64,000 nucleotides of DNA from Siphonodentalium dalli (Eukaryota; Mollusca; Scaphopoda; Gadilida; Siphonodentaliidae). The notes under the pieces were generated by a model, which did not search any database, had not been told where the DNA came from, and saw nothing but the letters and a program-made list of their open reading frames with translations. The position numbers were made by a program, and so were the translations under genes. The stretch lies in contig CP136063.1 in the NCBI GenBank assembly GCA_032622095.1, positions 31,870,987 through 31,934,986 of the forward strand, given 5' to 3'. Positions 22,990 through 33,700 of the stretch are shown here, in pieces; within the stretch, counting starts at the first letter, position 1; the number at the start of each line of letters is the position of its first letter.

Positions 22990-25145
22990 ATGTACGGAGC
23001 GATTGGGCCATCACCACTAGAGACAGAAGAGGAGAGAAACACACCGGAGAGTAGGCCTACTTCTCAAACATAAATAGATTCGTTTAGAGAGGAGAAAAAC
23101 ACACCGGAGAGTAGGCCTACTTCTCAAACATAAATAGATTCGTTTAGAGAGGAGAAAAACACACCGGAGAGTAGGCCTACTTCTCAAACATAAATAGATT
23201 CGTTAGCCAGTTGTACAAAGGTACGAAGCAAATGGATGTTCCTTCCCATCAGTGCGATATTTGTTTGATCTCGTACACCACATCTAAAACTTTGCTGTCA
23301 CATAAGAAAATCCACGCGGGAGATCGCCCACATGAAGGTGATGTGTGCAAGAAATCATTTACTCATTCGAGTCACCTGCCGAAACATAAGATGATCCACA
23401 CGGGGGATCGCCCGTATCAATGTGATGTATGCGAGAAATCATTTGCTGTGTTTTGTAACCTGACTTCACATAATAGAATACACGCGGGTGATCGCCCGTA
23501 TCAATGTGATGTGTGCGAGAAATCATTTACTGACTCGAGTGATCTGACTAAACATAAGAGGATTCACACGGGGGATCGCCCGTATCAATGTGATGTGTGC
23601 GAGAAATCATTTACTCAGCGGTGTAGCCTGGCCAGACATAAGAGGATTCACACGGGGGAGCGCCCGTATCAATGTGATGTGTGTGAGAAATCATTTGCGC
23701 ATTCTAGTGGCCTGGCGAGACATAAGATGATCCACACTGGGGATCGCCCGTATCAATGTGATGTGTGCGAGAAATAATTTACTCAATCGAGTTCCCTGAT
23801 GCAACATAAGAGGATCCACACGGGGGATCGCCCGTATCAATGCGATGTGTGCGATAAGTCATTTACTCGGTTGAGGATCTTGACGGAACACAAGAGGACC
23901 CATTCCGGGGATCGCCCGTATCAATGCGATGTGTGCGAGAAATCATTTGCGTATTCGAATGACATGGCGAGACATAAGACGATCCACACTGGGGATCGCC
24001 CGTATCAATGTGATGTGTGCGAGAAATCATTTACTCAATCGAGTTCCCTGACGCAACATAAGAGGATCCACACGGGGGATCGCCCGTATCAATGCGATGT
24101 GTGCGATAAGTCATTTACTCGGTTGAGGATCTTGACGGAACACAAGAGGACCCATTCCGGGGATCGCCCGTATCAATGCGATGTGTGCGAGAAATCATTC
24201 GCGTATTCGAATGACATGGCGAGACATAAGATGATCCACACTGGGGATCGCCCGTATCAATGTGATGTGTGCGAGAAATCATTTACTCAGTCGAATAACT
24301 TGACCAAACATAAGATAATTCACACTGGAGATCGCCCGTAGCAATGTTATGTGTGCGAGAAATCATTTACTTTGGCGAATGACATGACGAGGCACAAGAG
24401 GATCCACACTGGGGATCGCCCGTATCAATGTGATGTGTGCGATAAATCGCTTACTGACTCGAGTCATCCGACGAAACATAAGAGGACCCAATCGGGGGAT
24501 CGCGTGTGCGAGAAACCATTTACTCGGCTGACGACCCATGCGATGATCCACACTGGGGATCGCCCGTATCAATATGATGTGTGCGAGAAATCATTTACTG
24601 AGTCAAGTCACCTGACGAGCCATAAGAAGATCCATACCGGAGATCGCCCGTATCAATGCGATGTGTGCGATAAATCATTTACTCAGTGGAGTGGCCTGAT
24701 GACCCGTAAGAAGATCCACACCAGGGATCGCCCGTATCAATGTGATTTGTGCGAGCAATCATTCACTAAGTCGAGTAACCTGGTGAAATATAATGGAATG
24801 CATACCGAGGTTCGCCTGTATCATTGTGATGTGTGCGAGAAATCATGTACGTATTCGAGTGACGAGACATAAGAGGATTCACACTGGAGATCACCTGTAT
24901 CATTGTGATGTGTGTGAGAAATAATTTACCCAGTCGGGTGACCTGTCGAGACATAAGGTGATTCACACATGGGATCGTTCATATGAATGTGATGTGTACG
25001 AGAACTCATTTACTCACTCAAGTCACTTGACTACATATAAGAGGACCAACACGAGGTATCGCCCGTATCAATGGGATATGTGCGAGAAATCATTCACTGA
25101 AATTATTCCTCTGACGAGACATATTAATATATGTGATATTGTTTA
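22990..25145 (+). pseudogene. C2H2 zinc-finger array, locus 2 (broken)
   Basis: The ATG at 22990 opens MYGAIGPSPLETEEERNTP, a leader resembling those at 48632 and 57188, but it runs into TAA and a 60-bp triplication before the fingers. Fingers begin in frame at 23232 (CDICLISYTTSK...). Lesions: a TAA at 23775-23777 replaces the serine of CEKSF; a TAG at 24339-24341 is shared with locus 1; further stops or losses fall after 24872 and near 24924, and the last fingers to 25130 are degenerate (CDVYENSF, YQWDMCEKSF). About 20 fingers can be traced, with the same three-finger block (QSSSL, RLRIL, YSNDM) duplicated. The linker is TGDRPYQ, with one TGERPYQ. A MITE begins at 25143, right after the last finger. 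Read as a pseudogene. Confidence 0.86.
23028..23207 (+). repeat. Three 60-bp tandem units in the leader of locus 2
   Basis: AGAGGAGAAAAACACACCGG, GAGTAGGCCTACTTCTCAAA and TAAATAGATTCG repeat three times with a period of exactly 60. Locus 1 has one unit, in which the phrase ends with ATGGATTCG and supplies the start codon at 1008; here it reads ATAGATTCG. Confidence 0.92.
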
Positions 25146-25670
25146 AAGATGGATTATCTCTTTAAATAACAAATTTTAAATAGTTGCGTGTGTATAAAAT
25201 AATAGATATGAATTGAAGACCCATGTCCGGAAAAGCTTCTAACAATTAATATTGATTTTATTTCGAATATTAAATCGGGCCCGTTTATGTGTCTATTTTT
25301 AGAACCGACCATTCGGATGAGACCATATTGCGATATAGAGCACTGGGCTGTTCCTATGGCTACGCAACGAATGTCAAATGTCACAGATTGGTTGTTTGTA
25401 TTGTTTTGTTCCACAGATATAAGCGATAATGAGTATAATTAACGTTTATTTGTGACAAAATTGCACAATATAATTTTTGGTCTCTGTTAACAGTAACCAC
25501 TATTGTTCGTTAGCTGAACAAACACACCTTTTTAGACCAGAAAATATTCGAAATATTATTAATATTAATCGATAGAAGCATTTCTGGACATGAGTCTTCT
25601 ATTCAAATCTAATATTTTATACCCCGGTAACTATATAATACATGTTTACAAAGAGTTAATCCACCTTTAA
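25143..25670 (+). mobile_element. TTAA-type MITE, full length (reference copy)
   Basis: A 528-bp element, TTAAAGATGGATTATCTCTT to AAGAGATAATCCACCTTTAA. About 130 bp at each end form imperfect inverted repeats: ATAGTTGCGTGGGTATAAAA against ATAGTTACCGGGGTATAAAA, TGTCCGGAAAAGCTTCTATC against TGTCCGGAAATGCTTCTATC, and TTTTATTTCGAATATT on both. TTAA at both ends suggests a TTAA target, as in piggyBac and Kolobok superfamilies; which one is undecided. There is no transposase. An 86-codon frame on the minus strand (25154-25414) recurs in other copies but overlaps the terminal repeat and is probably incidental. Confidence 0.88.
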
Positions 25671-26296
25671 CATCTATTGATTGTTTGGTTGTATATGCAC
25701 TTATAGTAGGTATAAATGTTCCATTAAAGTAAAATCAGCAGCCACGTTAAAATTTGATGATTTGAATGCTTTGTGGGTAGAATTACGGCCAAAATAAATA
25801 TTTAAAATCATATTGGTATAGTCTATATATATATATAGCCCCGGAGAATTCATTTGGAAAATTTTGAACATTCAATATAAAAATGACTAATGAATATAGG
25901 GCTGATATTGGAGTGGGTATCGAGCGACCTTAATTATTGTATCGGTGTCGATGCCGCCGACTTGACACACCTTTGCATGCCTGACTAAGCTGATTGCTGT
26001 TCACCTCAGAAATAATTCGTGCGCGAAGCCTTGTTGATTGGTGAACGATCCAACGTCAATATTTTATTTTCGGAACAGCGCGTCCACTGAACGGACTCAA
26101 AATTTATTTCCCGTTCCATCCGCTCTCATATAAATATATATATATTAAATTCTGATATATTTTAGTCAGGTGTAATGGGATTTTTACCCTAGGCAGAATC
26201 GGTGGTACGCACTTATAATGGTGGCAGATGTTTAGTGAGTTCTGTAGCGGATAAATGTGAGTAAATATTTATCATTATACATATATGTGATATTGT
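25671..26296. other. AT-rich spacer, nothing recognised
   Basis: Contains a short TA dinucleotide run near 25830 and no convincing ORF or terminal repeat. The last bases (ATATATGTGATATTG) repeat the left flank of the previous MITE. Confidence 0.4.
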
Positions 26297-26821
26297 TTAA
26301 AGATGGATTATCTCTTTAAATAACAAATTTTAAATAGTTGCGTGGGTATAATATAATAGATATGAACTGAAGACCCATGTCCGGAAAAGCTTCTATCAAT
26401 TAATATTGATTTTATTTCGAATATTAAATCGGGACCGTTTATGTTACTATTTTTAGAATCGACCATTCGGATGATACCATATTGCGATATAGAGCACTGG
26501 GTTCTTACGGTTACGCAACGAATGTCAAATGTCACAGATTGGTTGTTTGTATTGTTTTGTTCCATATATATAAGCGCTAATAAGTATAAGTAACGTTTAT
26601 TTGTGACAAAATCGTTGAATAAAATTTCTGGTTTCTGTTAACAGTAACAACTATTGTTCGTTAGCTGAACAAACACACCTTTTTAGACCAGAAAATATTC
26701 GAAATAAAATTAATATTAATGGATAGAAGCATTTCCGGACAGGAGTCTTCGATTCAAATATAATATTTTATACCCCGGTAACTATATAATACATGTTTAC
26801 AAAGAGATAATCCACCTTTAA
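26297..26821 (+). mobile_element. TTAA-type MITE, full length
   Basis: Same family and orientation as 25143-25670, with both termini present. The flank GTGATATTG is shared with that copy, so the two may be linked by a duplication including flanking DNA. Confidence 0.87.
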
Positions 26822-26888
26822 AGATGGATTATCTATTTAAATAACAAATTTTAAATAGTTGCGTGGGTATAAAATAATAGATATGAAA
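26818..26888 (+). mobile_element. TTAA-type MITE, solo left end
   Basis: The left 70 bases of the family, abutting the right end of the preceding copy and sharing its TTAA. The sequence then becomes unrelated. This may be a truncated tandem insertion. Confidence 0.8.
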
Positions 26889-27122
26889 AGTTTCTCTTTT
26901 TGCGAAGTAGCTGTAAATATTTTAAAGAGCGGTATGTACCTGAATCAATTTTCCCAGTGTACTATTTTTTCAAACAGCTTAAACTTATACCAGAGACAGG
27001 GGATGGGCTGTCTACTTTGATCACCATTTTAAAATCAATAAATCCTTCTACTGTCATAACTATTTTGTAGATTATACTATTCTGGTTACAGGACTGGAAA
27101 ATCCCTCAGTTCCCTCTAATAT

Positions 27123-27650
27123 TTAAAGGTGGATTATCTCTTTGTAAACATGTATTATATAGTTACCGGGGTATAAAATATTAGATTTGAATCGAAGACT
27201 CCTGTCCGGAAATGCTTCTATCGATTAATATTCATTTTATTTCGAATATTTTCTGGTCTAAAAAGGTGTGTTTGTTCAGCTAACGAACAATAGTGGTTAC
27301 TGTTAACAGATACCATAAATTATATGGTGCAATTTTGTCACAAATAAACGTTAATTATACTCATTATCGCATATAACTGTGGAACAAAACAATACTAACA
27401 ACCAATCTGTGACATTTGACATTCGTCGCGTAGCCGTAGGAACAGCCCAGTGCTCTATATCGCAATACGGTATCATCCGAATGGTCGGTTCTAAAAATAG
27501 TAACATAAATGGGCCCGATTTAATATTCGAAATCAAATCAATATTAATTGATAGAAGCTTTTCCGGACTGGGGTCTTCAGTTCATGTCTATTATTTTATA
27601 CCCACGGAACTATTTAAAATTTGTTATTTAAAGAGATAATCCATCTTTAA
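27123..27650 (-). mobile_element. TTAA-type MITE, full length, reverse orientation
   Basis: Starts TTAAAGGTGGATTATCTCTT and ends AGATAATCCATCTTTAA, the reverse arrangement of the reference copy. Bases 26889-27122 between it and the previous fragment hold nothing recognisable. Confidence 0.87.
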
Positions 27651-28324
27651 AATATTAGCAATATTCCTGTGAAATGAAGCCTCATTTTAGAGGCATATAT
27701 AACTGAAAAATACTTTTCTTATACATATGTGATAAAGAACTTTGAAAAGCCATAAATTGAATATTTTACCACATTTTCACAAATTTATTTCACAATATTC
27801 ACCAACTTCCCCATCTGTAGGTCTTTTTTTATTTTTAATATGTTGTTTATCATGGGTTAATGTACTTATTCTAGCTAAGAAATATCATGCTGAAATTGGA
27901 GGTTTGGCAATTTTTTCGTAACTGCACTGGAAAAATTATACACCTCATTATTATTTGAACTGTTTTAGTGCTATTCACATGTGAGAAAATAAGAGTGAGA
28001 CAATCGCCCAGTATTCTGATATTCAGAACTTCATTGTAACCACAAATGACTATGTATAGATATTAAGTTTTAATATACGCAGCATCCTGTCCATTCTGGG
28101 CATGGTATATGCTAAATGTCAAATGCATAACTGTTAAATTACATGCGTGTTAAATATGAAATAAAGATAACGAATCACCAATACGGATTTCTCATTGATT
28201 GATTATCCGGTTTTTCTATGAAACCCATTGCCTATGTGATGAATGGGGCAGATTGTTGCAGGGATTGTATCTGTAATTATAATCGAGTTGAATCGTATGA
28301 ACATAGTTGTCTTTGTCACTCTTG
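27651..28324. other. AT-rich spacer, nothing recognised
   Basis: No ORF, repeat or terminal structure is seen in this 670-base stretch. Confidence 0.4.
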
Positions 28325-28602
28325 TTAAAGGTGGGTTATCTCTTTGCAAACATGTATTATATAGTTACCAGGGTATAGAATATTAGATCATGGGAATGGC
28401 CTAGTGCTCTACATCGCTATATGGTATCCCCGAATGGTCTGTTCTAAAAATAGACAGTCAAATGGCCCGATAAAATATTCGAAATAAAATCAATATTAGT
28501 TGAAAGAAGCCTTTCCGGGCAGGATTATTCAGTTCATATTAATTATTTTATATCCACGCAACTATTTCAAATTTGTTATTTAAAGAGCTAATACATCTTT
28601 AA
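28325..28602 (-). mobile_element. TTAA-type MITE, internally deleted, reverse
   Basis: Both ends are present (TTAAAGGTGGGTTATCTC and the TTTAAAGAGCTAATACATCTTTAA end) but about 250 bp of the interior are missing. It is more diverged than its neighbours. Confidence 0.8.
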
Positions 28603-28777
28603 ATGATTCACACTCCCATGCATGGGTTGGATGGGGTAAAATAGGGGGGTCATTTGCATACACCCATCAGAGAGTACACAACCGTACACAAAAGTGTACT
28701 TTTCTACACTTAAAAGTGTAGTAGAATTCGTGTGAATAAATAAACTCATATATGTGTAAATTCGGGAAGTACTCTTA

Positions 28778-28843
28778 CAGATGGATTATCTCTTTAAATA
28801 ACAAATTTTAAATAGTTGCGCGGGTATAAAATAGTAGATATGA
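28778..28843 (+). mobile_element. TTAA-type MITE, left-end fragment
   Basis: AGATGGATTATCTCTTTAAA and the ATAGTTGCG segment are present and then the match stops. No right end was found nearby. Bases 28844-29140 hold nothing recognisable. Confidence 0.75.
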
Positions 28844-29155
28844 TTTTTTTCGAAAATATTATTTATTTTCCAAAATCTTGTGTGGCGATGTGGAATAATA
28901 TATATGTTACTAAGATGTTGAAGGAAAATAATGCCAGCATGACATAAACTGTCATCTGTAGTTTGATTTTTCACTTTATGGTAATTTTAAGCTTAATTCA
29001 ATTGAAAACCATGAATACAAAAATATTGCAACACTTTCAGAAATTACATCCACCCTTACATGCACCGCACTATAGTCCCCCAGAACAGGCAGCACGTGGA
29101 CATTTTCTTGGTGACCGGTTGAACTACCTAAAATAGAGCCCTTTTCAGACTTGGC

Positions 29156-29549
29156 GTCTGGACTATATTATAAAATTACCGCGGTATAAAATATTAGATT
29201 TGAATCGATGACTCCTAAAATAGAGCCCTTTTCAGATGGATTATCTCTTTAAATAAATTATTTTAAATAGCTGCGTGGGTATAAAATAATAGATATGAAC
29301 TGAAGACCCCTGACCGGAAAAGCTTCTATCAATTAATATTGATTTTATTTCGAATATTAAATTGGGATTGTTTATGTTACTATTTTAGAACAGACCATTC
29401 GGATGATACCATATTGCGATATAGAGCACTGGGCTGTTCCTACGGCTACGCAACGAAAATCAAATGTCACATATTGGTTGTTTGTGTTGCTTTGTTCCAC
29501 AGATATAAGCGCTAATAACTATAATTAACGTTTATTTATGACAAAATTG
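29156..29549 (+). mobile_element. Rearranged TTAA-type MITE fragments
   Basis: A reversed 3'-end scrap (29156-29210) precedes a left-hand portion (29234-29549), which ends at GACAAAATTG where a complete copy begins. The phrase AAAATAGAGCCCTTTTCAGA occurs just before each fragment, so the scrap is bracketed by a short direct repeat. Confidence 0.7.
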
Positions 29550-30048
29550 TTAAAGATGGATTATCTCTTTAAATGACAAATTTTAAATAGTTGCGTGGGT
29601 ATTAAATAATAGATATGAACTGAAGACCCCTGTCCGGAAAAGCTTCTGTCAATTAATATTGATTTTATTTCGAATATTAAATCGGGACCGTTCATGTTAC
29701 TATTTTTAGAACAGACCATTCGGATGATACCATATTGCGATATAGAGCACTGGGCTGTTCCTATGGCTACGCAACGAATGTCAAATGTCCCAGATTGATT
29801 TTTTGTATTGTTTTGTTCCACATATATAAGCGATAATTAACGTTTATTTGTGACAAAAGTGTACAATAAAATTTCTGGTCTCTTTTAACAGTAACCACTA
29901 TGGTTAGTTAGCTGAACAAACACCTTTTTAGACCAGAAAATATTCGAAATAAAATTAATATTAATCGATAGAAGCATTTCCGGACAGGAGTCTTCGATTC
30001 AAATAATAATAAGTAATACATGTTTACAAAGAGATAATCCACCTGTAA
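29550..30048 (+). mobile_element. TTAA-type MITE, near full length
   Basis: Starts TTAAAGATGG and ends GATAATCCACCTGTAA. The right terminal repeat has lost about 35 bases around the ATCTAATATTTTATACC segment. It directly precedes the satellite region. Confidence 0.83.
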
Positions 30049-30099
30049 TGTTCAGCATGGTTTCATGCATGTTCCTGAGCATTCGGGGTGTTTATAAAC

Positions 30100-30212
30100 C
30101 TCGTTCTGATTCAGACACGCATGGTATGGAATCTGATCACGATACTATCATGATCCGATTAATCAGAAAACCATCACAAAACAATAGTGGTATTTAGTGA
30201 AAATAATGGCAT
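30100..30212 (+). repeat. Dispersed repeat, copy 1 (matches 40160-40274)
   Basis: CCTCGTTCTGATTCAGACAC, GCATGGTATGGAATC and CATGATCCGATTAATCAGAA recur in the same order about 10 kb away. Nature unknown. Confidence 0.82.
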
Positions 30213-30737
30213 GGATTTGTGGAAGATACTGAGCATTCGGGGTGTTTATCATTAAAGTTTCAGCAAGGATTCGTGTATACCGGGCATTCATGCATGTTAA
30301 TGAGCATTCGGGGTGTTTATAATTAAAGCTATAGCATTGATTCGTGGATGATATTGACTATTATTGCATGTTACTGAGCATTTGGGGTGTTTATAATTGA
30401 AGTTTTAGCATGGATTCGTGTATACCGGGCATTCATGCATGTTAATGAGCATTCGGGGTGTTTATAATTAAAGCTATAGCATTGATTCGTGGATGATATT
30501 GACTATTATTGCATGTTACTGAGCATTTGGGGTGTTTATAATTGAAGTTTTAGCAAGGATTCGTGTATACCGGGCATTCATGCATGTTAATGAGCATTCG
30601 GGGTGTTTATAATTAAAGCTATAGCATTGATTCGTGGATGATATTGACTATTATTGCATGTTACTGAACATTCGGGGTGTTTATAATTAAAGTTTTAACA
30701 TGGATTCGTGAATGATACTGAGCCTTCATGCATGTTA
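30213..30737 (+). repeat. 145-bp satellite built from two related halves
   Basis: GTGTATACCGGGCATTCATG starts at 30273, 30418 and 30563, giving a period of 145. Each unit contains two versions of a roughly 72-bp monomer with GAGCATTCGGGGTGTTTATA or GAGCATTTGGGG. The array is interrupted at 30738 by the Academ-type transposon and continues in degenerate form after 36211. Confidence 0.88.
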
Positions 30738-33700
30738 TAGTCCAGCGGCCAAGTGTCGAATTTTGGCCTGACCCAAAATTCTCTGTTATAGTTTGTTTCT
30801 TTGCTGATTATTCATGGGGATGGTCTCTGTAACGTTTTCTAGGGTGATGTGGACCCCTCACCATTGAGCAATTTGAGAAATTCAAGATGGCGTCCAAGAT
30901 GGCTGCCAAAATATGCTAGTTTTAGTTTGAAGCTGATATTTTTTTTCCAAATAACAATACGGTTGCAATTTGGTCCCTAAAAATAACCTAATATATTACC
31001 TGAGTGCAATATGGAATGTCGGTGTCATGAATAAAGAATGGCTTCCAAAATGGCCGCCAAATATGTGAAAATATAAAAAATAAATAACGATATGCTAAAA
31101 TAACTGAGTTTGGAGCTGCAATGATGTGGCTCAATTGGTTATTTTGCATGTGGTTGCCGATGTATATTATACTATGGAGTGTTTTGTCATTAAAACATCA
31201 TTATTTTATTGTATATGTCACAATTGTTTTGAATGCGATTAAGTTGTTTCAGGTGAGATTTTTCTCGGCAATCACATTCGTGTCACATATTATACTCTTG
31301 GTTGATGACTGAATTACTAATTGATTGATATATATATTTCGGAGTTTGTATATAAATTAATGTCTTTCCTTTCAGTTTCAGACTCATGTCAGATGAACTA
31401 TGACGGAAGAGTGCATTTTTAAATTTCGGTATGGCGACAGGTGTATTTCGACAGACCTATGTTCGGTTAATGCTAATACAAGTAGGATTCTGACTATTAT
31501 TAATGCAAGTAAAGTTTATGACGATCACCTACATGCAATTTTAGAGGACAGACTTTTGGAAGATGAAAACTTAAAAGTTCATTTTCATAGGAACTGCATT
31601 GCTCGATATACGTCAAAAACCAACTTGGATGTTGTAAGAAGGGACGCATCACCTGCTATACCTCCTAAGAGATCTCGCCGATCGGTTTCTGGATTCCAGT
31701 TCCAATTGCATTGTTTGTATTGTGGACAAGAGTGCATAGTTAATAAGGATAATAAAAACCCAGGAAGATGGCGCCCTGCATATATGTGTCGCTCGACTCA
31801 CACAGAAGAGGGAAAGCCATATAGGATAGAGCTACTAGAAAAATGTGATGCTCGAGGGGATGTTTGGGGACAGGAGGTTCGTTGTAGGATTGGAAGTGCG
31901 CTGAGTGACCTTCATGCAGTTGATGCGCGTTATCATAAGGATTGTATGACAAAATTTGTCCAGAACAGATGCCTTACGCCAACTGAATCTGAACACACAG
32001 TGACTGCTCATGTGGATACAGCTTTACAACATGTCATCAATGTAGTCGCGAGCAACAAGAAACGTATTTGGAATTCTGTTGAACTGCACAACGAATATAA
32101 AGCCCACAGCGGGTGTGTTTTGGCACGGTCACAGTTGATCACTGAACTGAAACGTCACTTTTGTGACGAAATCCTTACACTGTCTGCTGTCGGTTATGCA
32201 AGTGTCTTAGCTTTCCATCAAAATACAGCAAATGTTTTGAGATTGGTAAAGGAAGAAAGTGGAGACGATTTAGAACCGCATATTACAACAGTTGCTAAGC
32301 ATGTGGTTGAGGAATGCAAAAACATTACCAGCAACAGATCGGAATACAATATTCATGTTGATAGGATATCCATTGTAGAATCTGTTTCCAGCACATTGAT
32401 GACTTTCCTCGCTGCTATATCAACAAAGTTAGACAGATCGCTGCCTGCACTCCTTATTGGCAGTATTATCACAAGTATCGTCCTCAATCAAGCCACAGAT
32501 CTCCAGGTAGCACTTGGCGTGCTTTTACGTGATTCCAAGCTGATTGTTAATCATATGTATGAGTATCGTGTTACATGCAGTTACGACGAACTACGTCGAT
32601 TCAAAAAATCAGCTGCTATGGCAGCATCATTGGATACAGCGAAACAAGGAATAAATGACGCATCCAATGGTATGATCCAAATTATAGCCGATAATTTTGA
32701 CTGTGATATCAGCTCTCCAAATGGGAAATCGTCGACGCACTCACTTGCAATGATAATGACCCAGGCAGCTTGTGATGTTAGTATTGGTGATCGGACAATT
32801 CCTCGTTTGAAGAAAGATGACCTTCCAAATACGACGATAGATGAACAAGCAATTGACGGATCTCAATTCAAAATTACTAAGGACCCTGTAATGAACAGTG
32901 TTCCCACATCCACCGTTTCAGGTAAATTCAGCCATCACTTTGAGGATGTGATTTACAAGGACAACTGCCCCGAATATAATGGATACAATACCAATTTGTG
33001 TCGGGGACAGTCTGCTAGACTAAAGACAAATATTGTCTATCTCCCGCTGATAGACAGACCACCAGCAGATTCACAGACAATGATAGCTGCAATGACAAAA
33101 GCTCAAACTTTATCTCGATCAGCTGGACAAGCGTTTGTCATATTCACTGCAGACCAACAGTTATATCGTGTTGCCTTGCACGCTACTTGGGACAATCCTA
33201 CCAAGTTCAATGACGTGTATCTGCGAATCGGGGGCATGCACCTTCTGATGAGTTACTGTGGTTCGATAGGTTCGTTGATGGCGGAAAGTGGTTTGGTGGA
33301 AATCCTCAGTGTGCAGTTTGGTGGAGTATTGAAAATGCTCACAGGAAAGAAATTTCCGCAAAATGTTCGTGCTCTCAGAATGTTGGCTGAAGAAGTGTTG
33401 CGTCCTGTATTTTGCAAATTCGAAATGGAATGCATGCATGACCTAGATACCACATTGGACAGATTGGCACTTCAAAGTAAAACATCTAAGCTGTGGATTG
33501 ACTGTCTGTTGAGACCAGTGTTTCATATGTTGAAATACATACGTGCTGAGCGTGAATCGGATTGGCCACTACATCTAGACTCGGTCAGTAATATGATTCC
33601 ATTGTTTTTTGCAGCCGGTCATATCCACTATGCCAGATATGCCTTGTATTATTTACGTTCAATGGAATCATTGCCCGAAAATGTCGGCCAACACTTCGTG

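Larger units (their letters stand above)
22034..24592 (+). repeat. Segmental duplication, copy B (matches 1-2664)
   Basis: Collinear with the beginning of the window, including the MITE fragment, the hairpin and the first fingers. Beyond 24592 this copy keeps further fingers that copy A has lost. Roughly 20 kb separate the copies. Confidence 0.9.
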
